Assembly (NCBI GenBank): GCA_020628935.1
Contig: JAHDEG010000011.1
Location: forward strand, 1-64,000
Direction: 5' to 3'
DNA length: 64,000 nt
Source of the DNA: Flavobacteriales bacterium
Lineage (GTDB): Bacteria > Bacteroidota > Bacteroidia > Flavobacteriales_G > JALEGO01
Position numbers and translations under genes: made by a program. The notes beneath the pieces were generated by a model that did not search any database, had not been told where the DNA came from, and saw only the letters and a program-made list of their open reading frames with translations. This document shows positions 1 through 8,928 of this stretch, piece by piece; position 1 is the stretch's first letter; each line of letters starts with the position of its first letter.

Positions 1-179
1 TCAACAGATGGGGAACCGAAATGTACTCATTTGATGAATTAAACAATAAATGGGACGGTAGAACTTACAGTGGACTGCCTGTACCTGAAGGTGTTTACTA
101 CTACGTTATAAACGCTACTGGACAAGACAATAAAGAATTTATTCTTAAAGGTTCTTTCAATGTGTTGAGAAGTAGGTAG
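1..179 (+). CDS. C-terminal end of a T9SS type B sorted protein (5' truncated)
   Basis: Only the last 58 codons are inside the window, read in the frame beginning at base 3 and ending with TAG at 177-179. The peptide has the hallmarks of the gliding-motility-associated (type B) C-terminal sorting domain: an N-R-W-G turn, a W-D-G motif, then a V-P-E-G-V-Y-Y-Y strand and a short basic end. In this family the domain directs a secreted protein through the type IX system to the cell surface. The rest of the protein and its function lie upstream. A strong hairpin terminator follows within 30 bases, so this gene ends its transcription unit. Confidence 0.85.
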   Translation, partial: NRWGTEMYSFDELNNKWDGRTYSGLPVPEGVYYYVINATGQDNKEFILKGSFNVLRSR

Positions 180-206
180 TAATCTTTTTTTAAACCCAAA
201 AATTTG

Positions 207-243
207 AAATCCCCTAACACCGATGGTGTTAGGGGATTTTTTT
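207..243 (+). terminator. Rho-independent terminator
   Basis: A perfect 15-bp stem (arms 207-221 and 225-239, GC-rich core CCCCTAACACC) closes on a GAT loop and runs into a stretch of seven T. It follows the T9SS protein and precedes the ychF promoter. Confidence 0.9.
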
Positions 244-303
244 ATATGACAATTGAAAAAGAAAAACGCTTAACACTTCCACCAAAAAACAAAAGGGATT
301 TTG

Positions 304-311
304 TAGTTTTG
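304..311 (+). promoter_or_regulatory. Probable -7 promoter element for ychF
   Basis: TAGTTTTG matches the Bacteroidota -7 consensus TAnnTTTG and lies 24 bases before the ychF ATG, just after the upstream terminator. No clear -33 TTG is visible at the usual spacing, so this is a motif-based call. Confidence 0.5.
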
Positions 312-335
312 CACAAAAATAAAACTCTTAGTATC

Positions 336-1433
336 ATGGGACTTAAATGTGGAATTGTAGGATTACCAAATGTTGGAAAATCAACTTTATTCAATTGTTT
401 ATCTAATGCACAAGCGAAATCAGCAAATTTTCCATTCTGTACAATTGAGCCACAAGTAGGAATGATAAATGTTCCTGATAACAGACTTGAAAAATTAGAA
501 GAGCTTGTTAACCCTCAGCGTGTTGTACCAACAGTTATTGAAATTGTAGATATTGCAGGTCTTGTAAAAGGTGCTAGTAAAGGAGAAGGCTTAGGAAATA
601 AGTTTTTAGCAAATATTAGAGAAACAGATGCGATACTACATGTTTTAAGATGTTTTAACGATGACAATATTGTTCATGTACATGGAAAAGTGGACCCAAT
701 ATCTGATAAAGAAATCATTGACTTTGAACTACAACTTAAAGATTTAGAAACTGTTGAAAGTATGGCTTCAAAAAACCAAAGAGCAGCCAAAACAGGAGAT
801 AAAGAAGCAATTAAAAAAGCAGCGGTATATGAAAGACTAAAAGCTCATTTAGAAAAGGGAAAATCTGCTAGATCATTAGAGTTAGAGGATTTCGAAGTGC
901 CTATTATTGACGAAATGTTTTTATTGACAAATAAACCAGTACTCTACGTATGTAATGTTGATGAAACATCGGCAGCAGAAGGAAATGAATATGTTGAGTC
1001 TGTAAAAAAAATGGCAGAAGAAGAAAATGCACAAGTACTTTTTATATGTGCAGGTTTAGAAGCTGATGTAGCACAACTTGATTCATACGAGGAGCGGATG
1101 GAGTTTTTGAATGATGTAGGACTAAAAGAAGCTGGTGTAAACAAACTTATAAGATCTGCATACAAACTATTAAATTTATCTACCTATTTTACTGCAGGAG
1201 TACAAGAAGTTAGAGCATGGACAATTCCTGTTGGAGCTACGGCACCACAAGCGGCAGGAGTAATACATACTGATTTTGAAAGAGGGTTTATCAAAGCAGA
1301 AGTTATGAAGTATGAAGACTTTACTAGCCTAGGATCAGAGGCTGCATGTAGAGAAGCAGGTAAACTAAATATGCAAGGAAAAGAATATTTGGTTGAAGAT
1401 GGAGATATAATGCATTTTAAGTTCAATGTATAA
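336..1433 (+). CDS. ychF: Redox-regulated ATPase YchF (Obg-like)
   Basis: The product is 365 residues, close to the usual 363 of the family. It has a P-loop GLPNVGKST at residues 9-17, the switch motif DIAGL at 72-76, and NVDE in place of the NKxD specificity motif, which is why YchF binds ATP rather than GTP. The C-terminal 80 residues form the TGS domain. YchF is a cytosolic ribosome-associated P-loop protein linked to translation and oxidative stress. The frame stays open upstream to base 204, but that part runs through a terminator; the ATG at 336, directly before M-G-L-K-C-G, is the family's normal start. It appears monocistronic with its own promoter. Confidence 0.95.
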   Translation: MGLKCGIVGLPNVGKSTLFNCLSNAQAKSANFPFCTIEPQVGMINVPDNRLEKLEELVNPQRVVPTVIEIVDIAGLVKGASKGEGLGNKFLANIRETDAILHVLRCFNDDNIVHVHGKVDPISDKEIIDFELQLKDLETVESMASKNQRAAKTGDKEAIKKAAVYERLKAHLEKGKSARSLELEDFEVPIIDEMFLLTNKPVLYVCNVDETSAAEGNEYVESVKKMAEEENAQVLFICAGLEADVAQLDSYEERMEFLNDVGLKEAGVNKLIRSAYKLLNLSTYFTAGVQEVRAWTIPVGATAPQAAGVIHTDFERGFIKAEVMKYEDFTSLGSEAACREAGKLNMQGKEYLVEDGDIMHFKFNV

Positions 1434-1526
1434 AACAAAAACAATACGTATTTAAACTCAAAAATAAAATAATTACGCATTTAAACGTAATTTAAATTAA
1501 GTTTGTAGAAACAAATACTAAAACAA

Positions 1527-2351
1527 ATGGATACAGTAACAAAATCACTAGGGAGTTTTATAAATTCAATATGGTCAAGTATAGGCACTTATATACCAAG
1601 TCTAATTGGAGGAATTATTGCTTTAATAATTGGGTTGTTAATTATTAAAATAATAATGCGAGGTATTGCTTCAGCCATGGATAGAAGCAAATTAGATAAT
1701 ACATTAAAACCTTTTTTGATTACTCTAATAGGTTTTATGCTAAAGGTTTTATTGTTTATATCAATTGCGGGGATAGTTGGAGTTCCTACAGCATCTTTCG
1801 CAGCACTTTTAGCTGGTGCAGGTTTAGCAATTGGAGCTGCATTTAACGGCTCACTTGGTCATATGGCCTCAGGTGTAATGCTACTCATTTTTAGACCATT
1901 TAAAGTTGGTGATTTAATTGAAGTAGATGGAGCTCTTGGCTTTGTTGAAGAAATCTCGGTATTTGTAACCATTTTAAGAACTTTCCAAAATAAAACTGAA
2001 ATTATCCCTAATGGTAAAGTAACTTCTGGAAAAATAACTAACTACACTACAATCGGAAACTTAAGAGTTGATATGAACTTCGGAATTAGATATGGAGCAG
2101 ATGTTGAAAAAGCTAAGCAAATCGCCCTAGAAGTATTAAAAAATGATCCAAAAGTATTAAACGACCCAGCACCAAGAATTGGAGTTAATAATTTAGGACT
2201 AAATGGTATTGAATTTATTGCTTTACCATACAGTACTTGTGAGAATTACTGGGACGTATACTGGGACACAAGAGAAGCTATTTTAATTGCGCTTGGCAAC
2301 GCGGGCTTTGAAGCACCTTTACCACAAAGAGTTGTAACAATGAATAAGTAA
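1527..2351 (+). CDS. mscS: Small-conductance mechanosensitive channel, MscS family
   Basis: The product is 274 residues, the length of the basic three-helix MscS type. Hydrophobic segments are seen at about 17-45, 62-90 and 94-125; the third is the Gly/Ala-rich pore helix, followed by the typical segment around F-R-P-F-K-V-G-D and the beta domain around I-P-N-G-K. The channel sits in the inner membrane and releases solutes on hypo-osmotic shock. It stands alone between ychF and a strong terminator. The family call is firm; no ligand-gating domain is present. Confidence 0.93.
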   Translation: MDTVTKSLGSFINSIWSSIGTYIPSLIGGIIALIIGLLIIKIIMRGIASAMDRSKLDNTLKPFLITLIGFMLKVLLFISIAGIVGVPTASFAALLAGAGLAIGAAFNGSLGHMASGVMLLIFRPFKVGDLIEVDGALGFVEEISVFVTILRTFQNKTEIIPNGKVTSGKITNYTTIGNLRVDMNFGIRYGADVEKAKQIALEVLKNDPKVLNDPAPRIGVNNLGLNGIEFIALPYSTCENYWDVYWDTREAILIALGNAGFEAPLPQRVVTMNK

Positions 2352-2373
2352 TTTTTTAAAAATTTCTTAAAAC

Positions 2374-2410
2374 AAAAAGGTCTGGAAGTATTTCCGGACC
2401 TTTTTTGTTT
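2374..2410 (+). terminator. Rho-independent terminator after mscS
   Basis: The arms GGTCTGGA (2379-2386) and TCCGGACC (2393-2400) pair with one G-T wobble over a 6-base loop. A-rich sequence precedes the stem and six T follow, extending the pairing with the upstream A run. Confidence 0.85.
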
Positions 2411-2419
2411 TAAGATCAT

Positions 2420-2472
2420 TTATAGTAAAAAATCTGTGTAAGTAATTCACAATTTTATGATCTTTACTATAA
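2420..2472. repeat. Short inverted repeat upstream of lipoprotein gene
   Basis: TTATAGTAAA at 2420-2429 is the exact reverse complement of TTTACTATAA at 2463-2472, with 33 bases between. It lies 60-110 bases before the next start codon, where an operator or a leader hairpin could sit. AT-rich sequence makes chance pairing possible. Confidence 0.25.
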
Positions 2473-2532
2473 TTAGAAAGCAAAAGAGTAAATATCTACT
2501 TTAACTTACCATTAATCCGTCTTAAGACAATC

Positions 2533-3414
2533 ATGAAAAATAACACACTTCAATTATTTCTTTTTGTATTACTTATAAGCTGTAATAACAAAGAAAAACC
2601 GACCCCAGCAAATCAGAATAATATTAATTTGAATAAAAAACCCACAAGCTGGATAAGTAATAGAGTTAAAAATGCGAATAACAAGTTTAAAGAGTCTCAA
2701 GCAGGGAAATTAGTACTACAGTCTATAAATGCACACGGAGGCTTAACCAATTGGTTTGATAAATCTGCACTATCCTTTCGATTTGATTACCTTCCTATGA
2801 ACGGAAAAACACCCAGAAAAACAATACAACAAATTGATTTATGGAGTAACAGAGCTGTACACCAAGATACTAAAGACAACAACGATCGTTTTGGATTTGA
2901 TGGGAAAAAAACATGGATAAAACGTAATGACACCTCTAAATTCGATTTTGATGTTAAATTCTGGGCTCTTACCCCCTATTACTTTGTTGGTCAGCCATTT
3001 ATATTTGATGGCAAAGGAGTAAATTTAAAAAAAATAGAAGATCAAACATTGTTTAGTGAGCCGTATGATGCAGTAAAAATCACTTATGACGCAGGTACAG
3101 GTGATGCACCAGATGACTACTACATTAACTATTATGAAAAAGAGACGCATTTATTAAAAGCTATTAAATACATTGTTTCTTATCCTTCCTATTTTAAAAA
3201 TGGTGGACACTCTCCAGAAAAATTAATGGTAATTACAAAATATAAAACTGTTGAAAATATAGTTTTAGCTGCTGAATATGAAACATATTCAACAGACTCA
3301 AATGGTTTTGCAAATGAGAAAATAACTGAAGTATTTGTCTCAGACATTAAATTTATGCCTAAGATTAAAGATAATTACTTTGAGATGCCTAATGGCGCAG
3401 AAGTAATAAAGTAA
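2533..3414 (+). CDS. Lipoprotein of unknown function, LolA-like fold suspected
   Basis: The 293-residue product begins with a short hydrophobic signal ending in a lipobox (L-L-I-S-C, Cys at 17), so it is expected to be lipid-anchored and periplasm-facing. After a low-complexity linker, residues about 55-290 contain the sequence A-G-K-L-V-L-Q-S-I-N-A-H-G-G and alternating beta strands like those of LolA/LolB-type lipoprotein carriers, a resemblance common to uncharacterised Bacteroidota lipoproteins. I do not recognise a specific function. It stands between a terminator and the TonB-type receptor gene, from which it is separated by 195 bases. Confidence 0.7.
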   Translation: MKNNTLQLFLFVLLISCNNKEKPTPANQNNINLNKKPTSWISNRVKNANNKFKESQAGKLVLQSINAHGGLTNWFDKSALSFRFDYLPMNGKTPRKTIQQIDLWSNRAVHQDTKDNNDRFGFDGKKTWIKRNDTSKFDFDVKFWALTPYYFVGQPFIFDGKGVNLKKIEDQTLFSEPYDAVKITYDAGTGDAPDDYYINYYEKETHLLKAIKYIVSYPSYFKNGGHSPEKLMVITKYKTVENIVLAAEYETYSTDSNGFANEKITEVFVSDIKFMPKIKDNYFEMPNGAEVIK

Positions 3415-3609
3415 GCGAATAAACACCAAATTGTGGAACAGCCTTTTAAGTAAAAGTATATTTATTAACATTGACGTTTATACAAAACCTACTTTTAAGT
3501 ATTTTTAAAAAGAATTGTTAAACAATGGTTAATTAATATTTTGTTCCAAGTCTCAATAGCAAATTCACAATTCAATTAAAAATAGATTATAAAAAACTAT
3601 AAACTGAGC

Positions 3610-5988
3610 ATGTTAAGGAAGCAATTATTACTATTAATTACCTTATTTGTAAGTTGTAATTTACATGCCCAACTAAAGAAATCTAGTTCTTTTACAATTT
3701 CAGGTACCATTATTGAATCTACAAGTAATTTACCAATAGATTATGCCACAGTTACTATTTTCAGCAACAATGATTCTCTTTTAACAGGTGTTACAACAAC
3801 AAATGGAGGCATGTTTTCAGTTTCCTCCAAAACAAAAAATATTTATTTAAAAGTTAGTTTTATTGGCTATGAAACTAAAATTATAGACTCTATTTCTTTT
3901 AATGGCAAGGTTGCAAATTTAGGAAGGATAAAATTAGGTTCCGGAGCCGTTGCTTTAAATGAAGTACAAATTACTGCAGAAAAATCGAGTACTGAATTTA
4001 AGCTTGATAAAAGAGTATTTCATGTAGGTAAAGATTTAAGTTCAACTGGGGCGAGTACGTTAGAAGTTTTAAATAATGTGCCTTCAGTAAATGTAAGTAT
4101 TGAAGGAGAAATAAGTTTACGGGGAGGAAGTGGCGTACAAATTTTAATTGATGGAAAACCATCTGTTTTAGCGAATGATGAAAGTAATGCACTTGGTACA
4201 ATTACTGCAGACATGGTAGAAAAAGTAGAAGTTATAACTAACCCTTCAGCAAAGTATGAAGCAGAAGGCACGGCAGGCATTATAAATATAGTACTAAAGA
4301 AAAACGAAAAAAAAGGCCTTAACGGATCAGTAAGTTTTAACACTGGTATTCCAGATAATCACAGTTTTGGACTAAGTTTAAATAAGAGAACAGAAAAATT
4401 CAATCTATTTACACAATTAGGATTAGGTTACCGATCCCTGCCCAGCGAAACCAAAGCTATTAATTCTAATTTCATAAACAATCAAACCGTTTCTTCGGTT
4501 GGGGAGGAATTTAGAAATGAGATGTTTTACAATCTCATTTTAGGAACAGACTATTACATTAACAAAAATAATATAATCACCCTTTCTGGTAGTTTTGCAT
4601 ATGAAGTTGAAAACCAACCATCCTCTACTCTATTTAATTTTATAAACAGTGGAAACGAAATTACTAAAGAATGGAAACGAACAGAAATTACAAGCGCGTT
4701 AAACCCCAAAATACAGTACGAGCTGCAGTATAAAAAAGATTTTAAGGACAATAAAAAACATAAATTGCAATTGAGTGCTATAGGCAACTATTTTGGAAAA
4801 GACCAATCTTCGGTTTTTAGCGAAGAAATTATTTTAGGCACAAATGATCTTACAAACCAAACAACTAATACTAGTTTTGAGGAAGGAAAATACACGTTTA
4901 ATTTAGATTACACGAAACCTTTCAACAAAAAGATAACTTTAGAAGCTGGCTCACAATATGTAGATAATACAGTTAGCAACAATTATCAGGTAAAAAATGA
5001 AGTTAACAACATACTTCAAATAGACCCAGATTTTAGCAACCTATTTAAATACGAACAAAAAGTACTTGGCGTTTATACTACCGGAGCTTATGAGGGTGAT
5101 ATTTGGGGGTTGAAACTAGGAATAAGAACTGAGTATACAAATATAATAACTCTTTTAGTTAATACGGATGGCGAAAACAATCAGACGTTTATTAACTTGT
5201 TTCCTTCAGTACACTCCTCTTATAAGCTTTCTGAAAGAATATCTTTTCAAGTAGGATATTCAAGGCGAATATACAGGCCAAGGCTGTGGGATTTAAATCC
5301 ATTTTTTAATATAAGAAATAATTTTTCTATTAGAACAGGAAATCCGAATTTAGAGCCAGAGTATACAGATTCTTATGAGTTTGGAAGTATTTTTATATTA
5401 GAAAAAACATCTTTAAATATTAATATTTATAACAGAAAAACTACCAATACAATAGAACGAGTTTCCATTTTTGAAAACAATGTAAACACGCAAACCCCAA
5501 TGAATATTGGTACAAATAATACTTTTGGAGTTGAGTTAAATTTTAAACAAACCCTTTCGAAAAAAATAAGTGTAAATGGTGATGCCAATTTTAACTTTTT
5601 TAATAGAAAAGGATCTTTTAATAATCAGTCATTTGATTTTGATGCTAACCAATGGTCGGGCAAATTAACTTCAAAATTTAAGCTTAATAAATCATTTGAT
5701 TTTGAGGTAACTGGCAATTACCAATCTAGCTTAAAAACAGTACAAGGCATAAATTCTGAAAATATATTTGCCGATTTTGGGCTTAGATACAAAATAAACA
5801 AAGGTAAAATGGTTTTAAACTTAAGTGTGAGGGATGTTTTTGCTTCAAGAATAAGAGAAAATACTATAAGTAACGAAAATTTTTTCGCCTATTCGTTTAG
5901 GCAAAGAGGGCGATTTATTACACTAGGTTTTAGCTATGGTTTTGGTAAAGGCGAAGCAATGCAATACAGTGGCGCTAGAAGAAGGTAG
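3610..5988 (+). CDS. TonB-dependent receptor-like outer-membrane beta-barrel protein
   Basis: The 792-residue product has a signal peptide (residues 1-20 ending H-A-Q), a carboxypeptidase-regulatory-like beta sandwich at about 28-115, a plug domain at about 128-232 with the R-G-G-S-G-V-Q-I-L-I-D-G-K-P core, and a long beta-barrel region of the Bacteroidota outer-membrane barrel type to the end. It belongs to the small-plug receptors that lack a SusD partner. No SusD-like or substrate-specific enzyme gene is adjacent, so the ligand cannot be predicted; peptide, metal or siderophore uptake are all possible. The C-terminus is R-rich rather than ending in an aromatic residue. Confidence 0.85.
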   Translation: MLRKQLLLLITLFVSCNLHAQLKKSSSFTISGTIIESTSNLPIDYATVTIFSNNDSLLTGVTTTNGGMFSVSSKTKNIYLKVSFIGYETKIIDSISFNGKVANLGRIKLGSGAVALNEVQITAEKSSTEFKLDKRVFHVGKDLSSTGASTLEVLNNVPSVNVSIEGEISLRGGSGVQILIDGKPSVLANDESNALGTITADMVEKVEVITNPSAKYEAEGTAGIINIVLKKNEKKGLNGSVSFNTGIPDNHSFGLSLNKRTEKFNLFTQLGLGYRSLPSETKAINSNFINNQTVSSVGEEFRNEMFYNLILGTDYYINKNNIITLSGSFAYEVENQPSSTLFNFINSGNEITKEWKRTEITSALNPKIQYELQYKKDFKDNKKHKLQLSAIGNYFGKDQSSVFSEEIILGTNDLTNQTTNTSFEEGKYTFNLDYTKPFNKKITLEAGSQYVDNTVSNNYQVKNEVNNILQIDPDFSNLFKYEQKVLGVYTTGAYEGDIWGLKLGIRTEYTNIITLLVNTDGENNQTFINLFPSVHSSYKLSERISFQVGYSRRIYRPRLWDLNPFFNIRNNFSIRTGNPNLEPEYTDSYEFGSIFILEKTSLNINIYNRKTTNTIERVSIFENNVNTQTPMNIGTNNTFGVELNFKQTLSKKISVNGDANFNFFNRKGSFNNQSFDFDANQWSGKLTSKFKLNKSFDFEVTGNYQSSLKTVQGINSENIFADFGLRYKINKGKMVLNLSVRDVFASRIRENTISNENFFAYSFRQRGRFITLGFSYGFGKGEAMQYSGARRR

Positions 5989-6008
5989 GTTAATTGTTAT
6001 ATGTAGTT

Positions 6009-7769
6009 TTAATTATCTAATACTGTAAGCTTCTTTTTAATTCGTTGTTTAGATTTCTTCACTCCTTCTAAAGTGATATTTAGTAAATCAGCTATTTCCT
6101 TATTGCTAATATGCAATTTCAAAAGCATTTGCATTCTTAACTCTGATTTAGATAGAATATTTTCATATTTCTCTAAGTAATGGGGGTGTAATTTTTTGAA
6201 TTCCATTAAAAAACTCAACCAATCATTCTCATTTTTCAGATTGGTATTTATTTTGGATTCCTGTTTTAAGCTGAGTTCTTCTAACATTTGATTCTTGTTC
6301 AAAATATTTTGTTGCAACCACTTAATTTTCTCATTTGATGATTCTATGGCTAACTTTTGTTGTTTAGACTTTATCTTTTGGTTTCTCCACAGCGAAATTA
6401 TAGTTATTAACACAAATAACAGTGATGTTAAAATAAGAAAACTGATTTTAGCCTGTTGCTTTTTATTTAGTAATGATTGCTTTAATTCATTTTCTAAACT
6501 CTGCGATTTCTCTTTTTCTAAATTAAGATTCAAACTAGCTAAATCTTGAGTCGCCTTCTGACCAACTAAAGAATCTTTTAATTCATGATGTAGTTTTAAA
6601 TATTCAATAGCTTTTAAATATTTTTTTTGTTTTTCAAATACCGAGTATTTATGCTTATAAATTTTAGATCTTAGTGCTTTATCCCCTACATCAATAGCTA
6701 ATGTTTCTGCACTATCTAAATACGAATGTGCTATTGAGAATTGTCTCTTTATGAAAAAATAATTTCCGAGAATATTGTAATCGTACATAAGTCCGTATTT
6801 ATTCGAACTCGCACGATTTATAGATTTAGACTCGCTAATTAATTTAAATGCTTTTGATAAATTTTTTCTTTGAGATAATAATATTTCAGCCATATTGCCT
6901 GACATTGAAGAGATCCCAAAAAGTATGTTGTTATTTTTAGAATATTGCCTTACTTCTTTGTACAAAGCGTAAGCTGAATCCAACTCATTTTCTTTTTCAT
7001 AAATTAACCCTAGCCAAGAGAGGTTTTGATAGTAGGTTAAAGTATCCGAAATTTTTAATGCTATTTCATTAGACAATCCAAATTCTCTTCTAGCTTCTTC
7101 AAATTTATTTTCATGCATAAATAAAGTTCCTTTGTGATTGTGAACATGTATCAAATCTGATATTATATTCGCACGAGTAGCATAGTACTTAAATTTTTCG
7201 ATTGAACTAAAAGCATTTTCGTATTCTGATAAGTCATCATAATTACGAGAGAGCAATCGATAAGTATTAGACAATAGTGGTAATTCAGTAAAACTATCTT
7301 TTAATTCTAGTAAAATTGAATTAGACTTCTTTAGGTTGCTCTGACTTGTGTACACCCAAGATAAAAAGAGTTTATTCATATTTACATTATGTTTATCTCC
7401 ATACTTTATATTTAAGTCAATAGCTTTTTTTAGGTATAATTCGGCACTATCAAGTACACGAGTATTAAAGAAAAGTATTCCTTTAAGAAGGAAAATTCGT
7501 TCAGGCTTAGTTAAAGTGAAATCACACTTTTGATCTAAATTTGAGATAACATTATTGCTATCATTTTTCACCAAAGCATATTTAGCTTTATGAAAATTGA
7601 GCTCACAACTGTCCTTAAAATTATACGTGTATAGATATTTCAACGCGGTGTCAGACTCATAGAATAACATAGAGTCAAAGACAGATTCTTCAAAATGATC
7701 TGTTTTATTACAACTACTAAAAAAAAACGCTAGTATTAGTAATGGTATAAAAACAAGACTACGGTACAT
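6009..7769 (-). CDS. Membrane-anchored TPR protein with C-terminal LuxR-type HTH
   Basis: The 586-residue product starts with a hydrophobic signal ending in a possible lipobox (F-S-S-C, Cys 20). Residues about 60-400 are helical TPR-like repeats, followed by a Lys/Glu-rich coiled coil, one transmembrane helix at about 430-450, a second coiled coil, and a C-terminal helix-turn-helix (I-S-N-K-E-I-A-D-L-L-N-I-T). This is the layout of the Bacteroidota one-component regulators in which a periplasmic TPR sensor is joined through the membrane to a cytoplasmic DNA-binding end. It is divergent to the fibronectin-like T9SS genes, which are plausible targets. Ligand and regulon are unknown. Confidence 0.75.
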   Translation of the reverse strand: MYRSLVFIPLLILAFFFSSCNKTDHFEESVFDSMLFYESDTALKYLYTYNFKDSCELNFHKAKYALVKNDSNNVISNLDQKCDFTLTKPERIFLLKGILFFNTRVLDSAELYLKKAIDLNIKYGDKHNVNMNKLFLSWVYTSQSNLKKSNSILLELKDSFTELPLLSNTYRLLSRNYDDLSEYENAFSSIEKFKYYATRANIISDLIHVHNHKGTLFMHENKFEEARREFGLSNEIALKISDTLTYYQNLSWLGLIYEKENELDSAYALYKEVRQYSKNNNILFGISSMSGNMAEILLSQRKNLSKAFKLISESKSINRASSNKYGLMYDYNILGNYFFIKRQFSIAHSYLDSAETLAIDVGDKALRSKIYKHKYSVFEKQKKYLKAIEYLKLHHELKDSLVGQKATQDLASLNLNLEKEKSQSLENELKQSLLNKKQQAKISFLILTSLLFVLITIISLWRNQKIKSKQQKLAIESSNEKIKWLQQNILNKNQMLEELSLKQESKINTNLKNENDWLSFLMEFKKLHPHYLEKYENILSKSELRMQMLLKLHISNKEIADLLNITLEGVKKSKQRIKKKLTVLDN

Positions 7770-7960
7770 TTATTTAAACTTTAAAATTTGAACTAGTTAA
7801 TAGTTAAGAAAGTTAAACATTATTTAGTTTCGAAAAAATGGTTGTATTGTTCATCTACTACAGTATTGAGGGGGGGACAAAAAGAGGACAAATGATTTTT
7901 AGCTTGATTTTCAAAGGTTTACTCGATAATATTGCATCTCAAAACAAACTAATACAAGTC

Positions 7961-8878
7961 ATGAAAAAATTGTTACTTTTAGTAATCCTCACCAGTATTT
8001 TTTTTAATACAAAAAGTCAAATAGCATTAACCACTCCAGTTTTAAGTAGTCCCTCAGATATGAATTGTATTGAAATAGGATCAGCATTAACGCTGGAATG
8101 GGAAACGGTATCAGGAGCAACTAGTTACGAAATTAATTTTTACAATAACGGTTCTACAAACAACACATTCACTTCTAGTACCAATAGTTTTAATGGAAAC
8201 ACTTCAAACTTTCCAAATTGGTCTACCTTTTTTTGGAGGGTAAAAGCAGTAAACCAAAATGATAGTTCAGCATGGTCAGAACCTTTTTCTTTTAAGGCAC
8301 AAAATTCGTGTGATGATTCTCAAAATGGAGTTATTTTAACACAGCCAGAAAACAACATCACAACTGCGCTAACATCAGTTTTTTTCGACTGGGAACATTA
8401 TATGTTTGGCAGTAGTAACGCAACCGAATATATTTTGGTAATTGCAAAAAGTAGTAATCTCTCAGATGTACAAGAGTACACTATTAATCAAGGTACTAGT
8501 AAGACGTTGTACAACCTTGAACCAAACACTGAATATTCTTGGCAAGTTAGGGCGTATTACTTCGGTTCGTACATCGAAAGGAGTCAACTGAGAAGTTTTC
8601 AAACTCCTTCAGATGTAACAACTGGCATTGAGTTAAATACTAACGGTGGTATAAAAGTGTTCCCTAACCCAGCTTACGATAATATTGCAGTTCAAGGATT
8701 AAAAGCGAAAACTGAATTTACAGTAACAGACTTAAATGGTAAAACGTGTTTAGCGGGTATATTATCAACACAGCAAGCAAACATTAACATTACTGATCTT
8801 AATAAAGGTTTGTACATTTTAGAATTGCTCAATGAAGACACAACTACAAAGAGAATCAAATTGATAAAAAGTAAATAA
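7961..8878 (+). CDS. Secreted fibronectin-type-III-like protein with T9SS type A sorting domain
   Basis: The 305-residue product has a classical signal peptide (M-K-K-L-L-L-L-V-I-L ... K-S-Q), two fibronectin-III-like beta sandwiches at about 25-115 and 125-215, marked by V-S-G-A-T-S-Y-E and W-R-V-K-A strands, and a type A C-terminal domain beginning V-F-P-N-P at about 235. The frame is open upstream to 7838, but the signal peptide fixes the start at the ATG at 7961. It is likely exported by the type IX system and attached to the cell surface. The next gene is a close paralogue 50 bases downstream, so the pair arose by tandem duplication. Function is unknown; adhesion or matrix roles are usual guesses. 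Confidence 0.85.
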   Translation: MKKLLLLVILTSIFFNTKSQIALTTPVLSSPSDMNCIEIGSALTLEWETVSGATSYEINFYNNGSTNNTFTSSTNSFNGNTSNFPNWSTFFWRVKAVNQNDSSAWSEPFSFKAQNSCDDSQNGVILTQPENNITTALTSVFFDWEHYMFGSSNATEYILVIAKSSNLSDVQEYTINQGTSKTLYNLEPNTEYSWQVRAYYFGSYIERSQLRSFQTPSDVTTGIELNTNGGIKVFPNPAYDNIAVQGLKAKTEFTVTDLNGKTCLAGILSTQQANINITDLNKGLYILELLNEDTTTKRIKLIKSK

Positions 8879-8928
8879 TTATAATTAAATTTATCAAACA
8901 AAGATAACTTCATCAAAAAAAAGCAATT

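Noticed and set aside
204..335. A 5' extension of ychF by 44 codons in the same open frame
   Set aside because: The extension would cross a strong terminator and its own promoter, and the protein at 336 starts exactly where the family starts.
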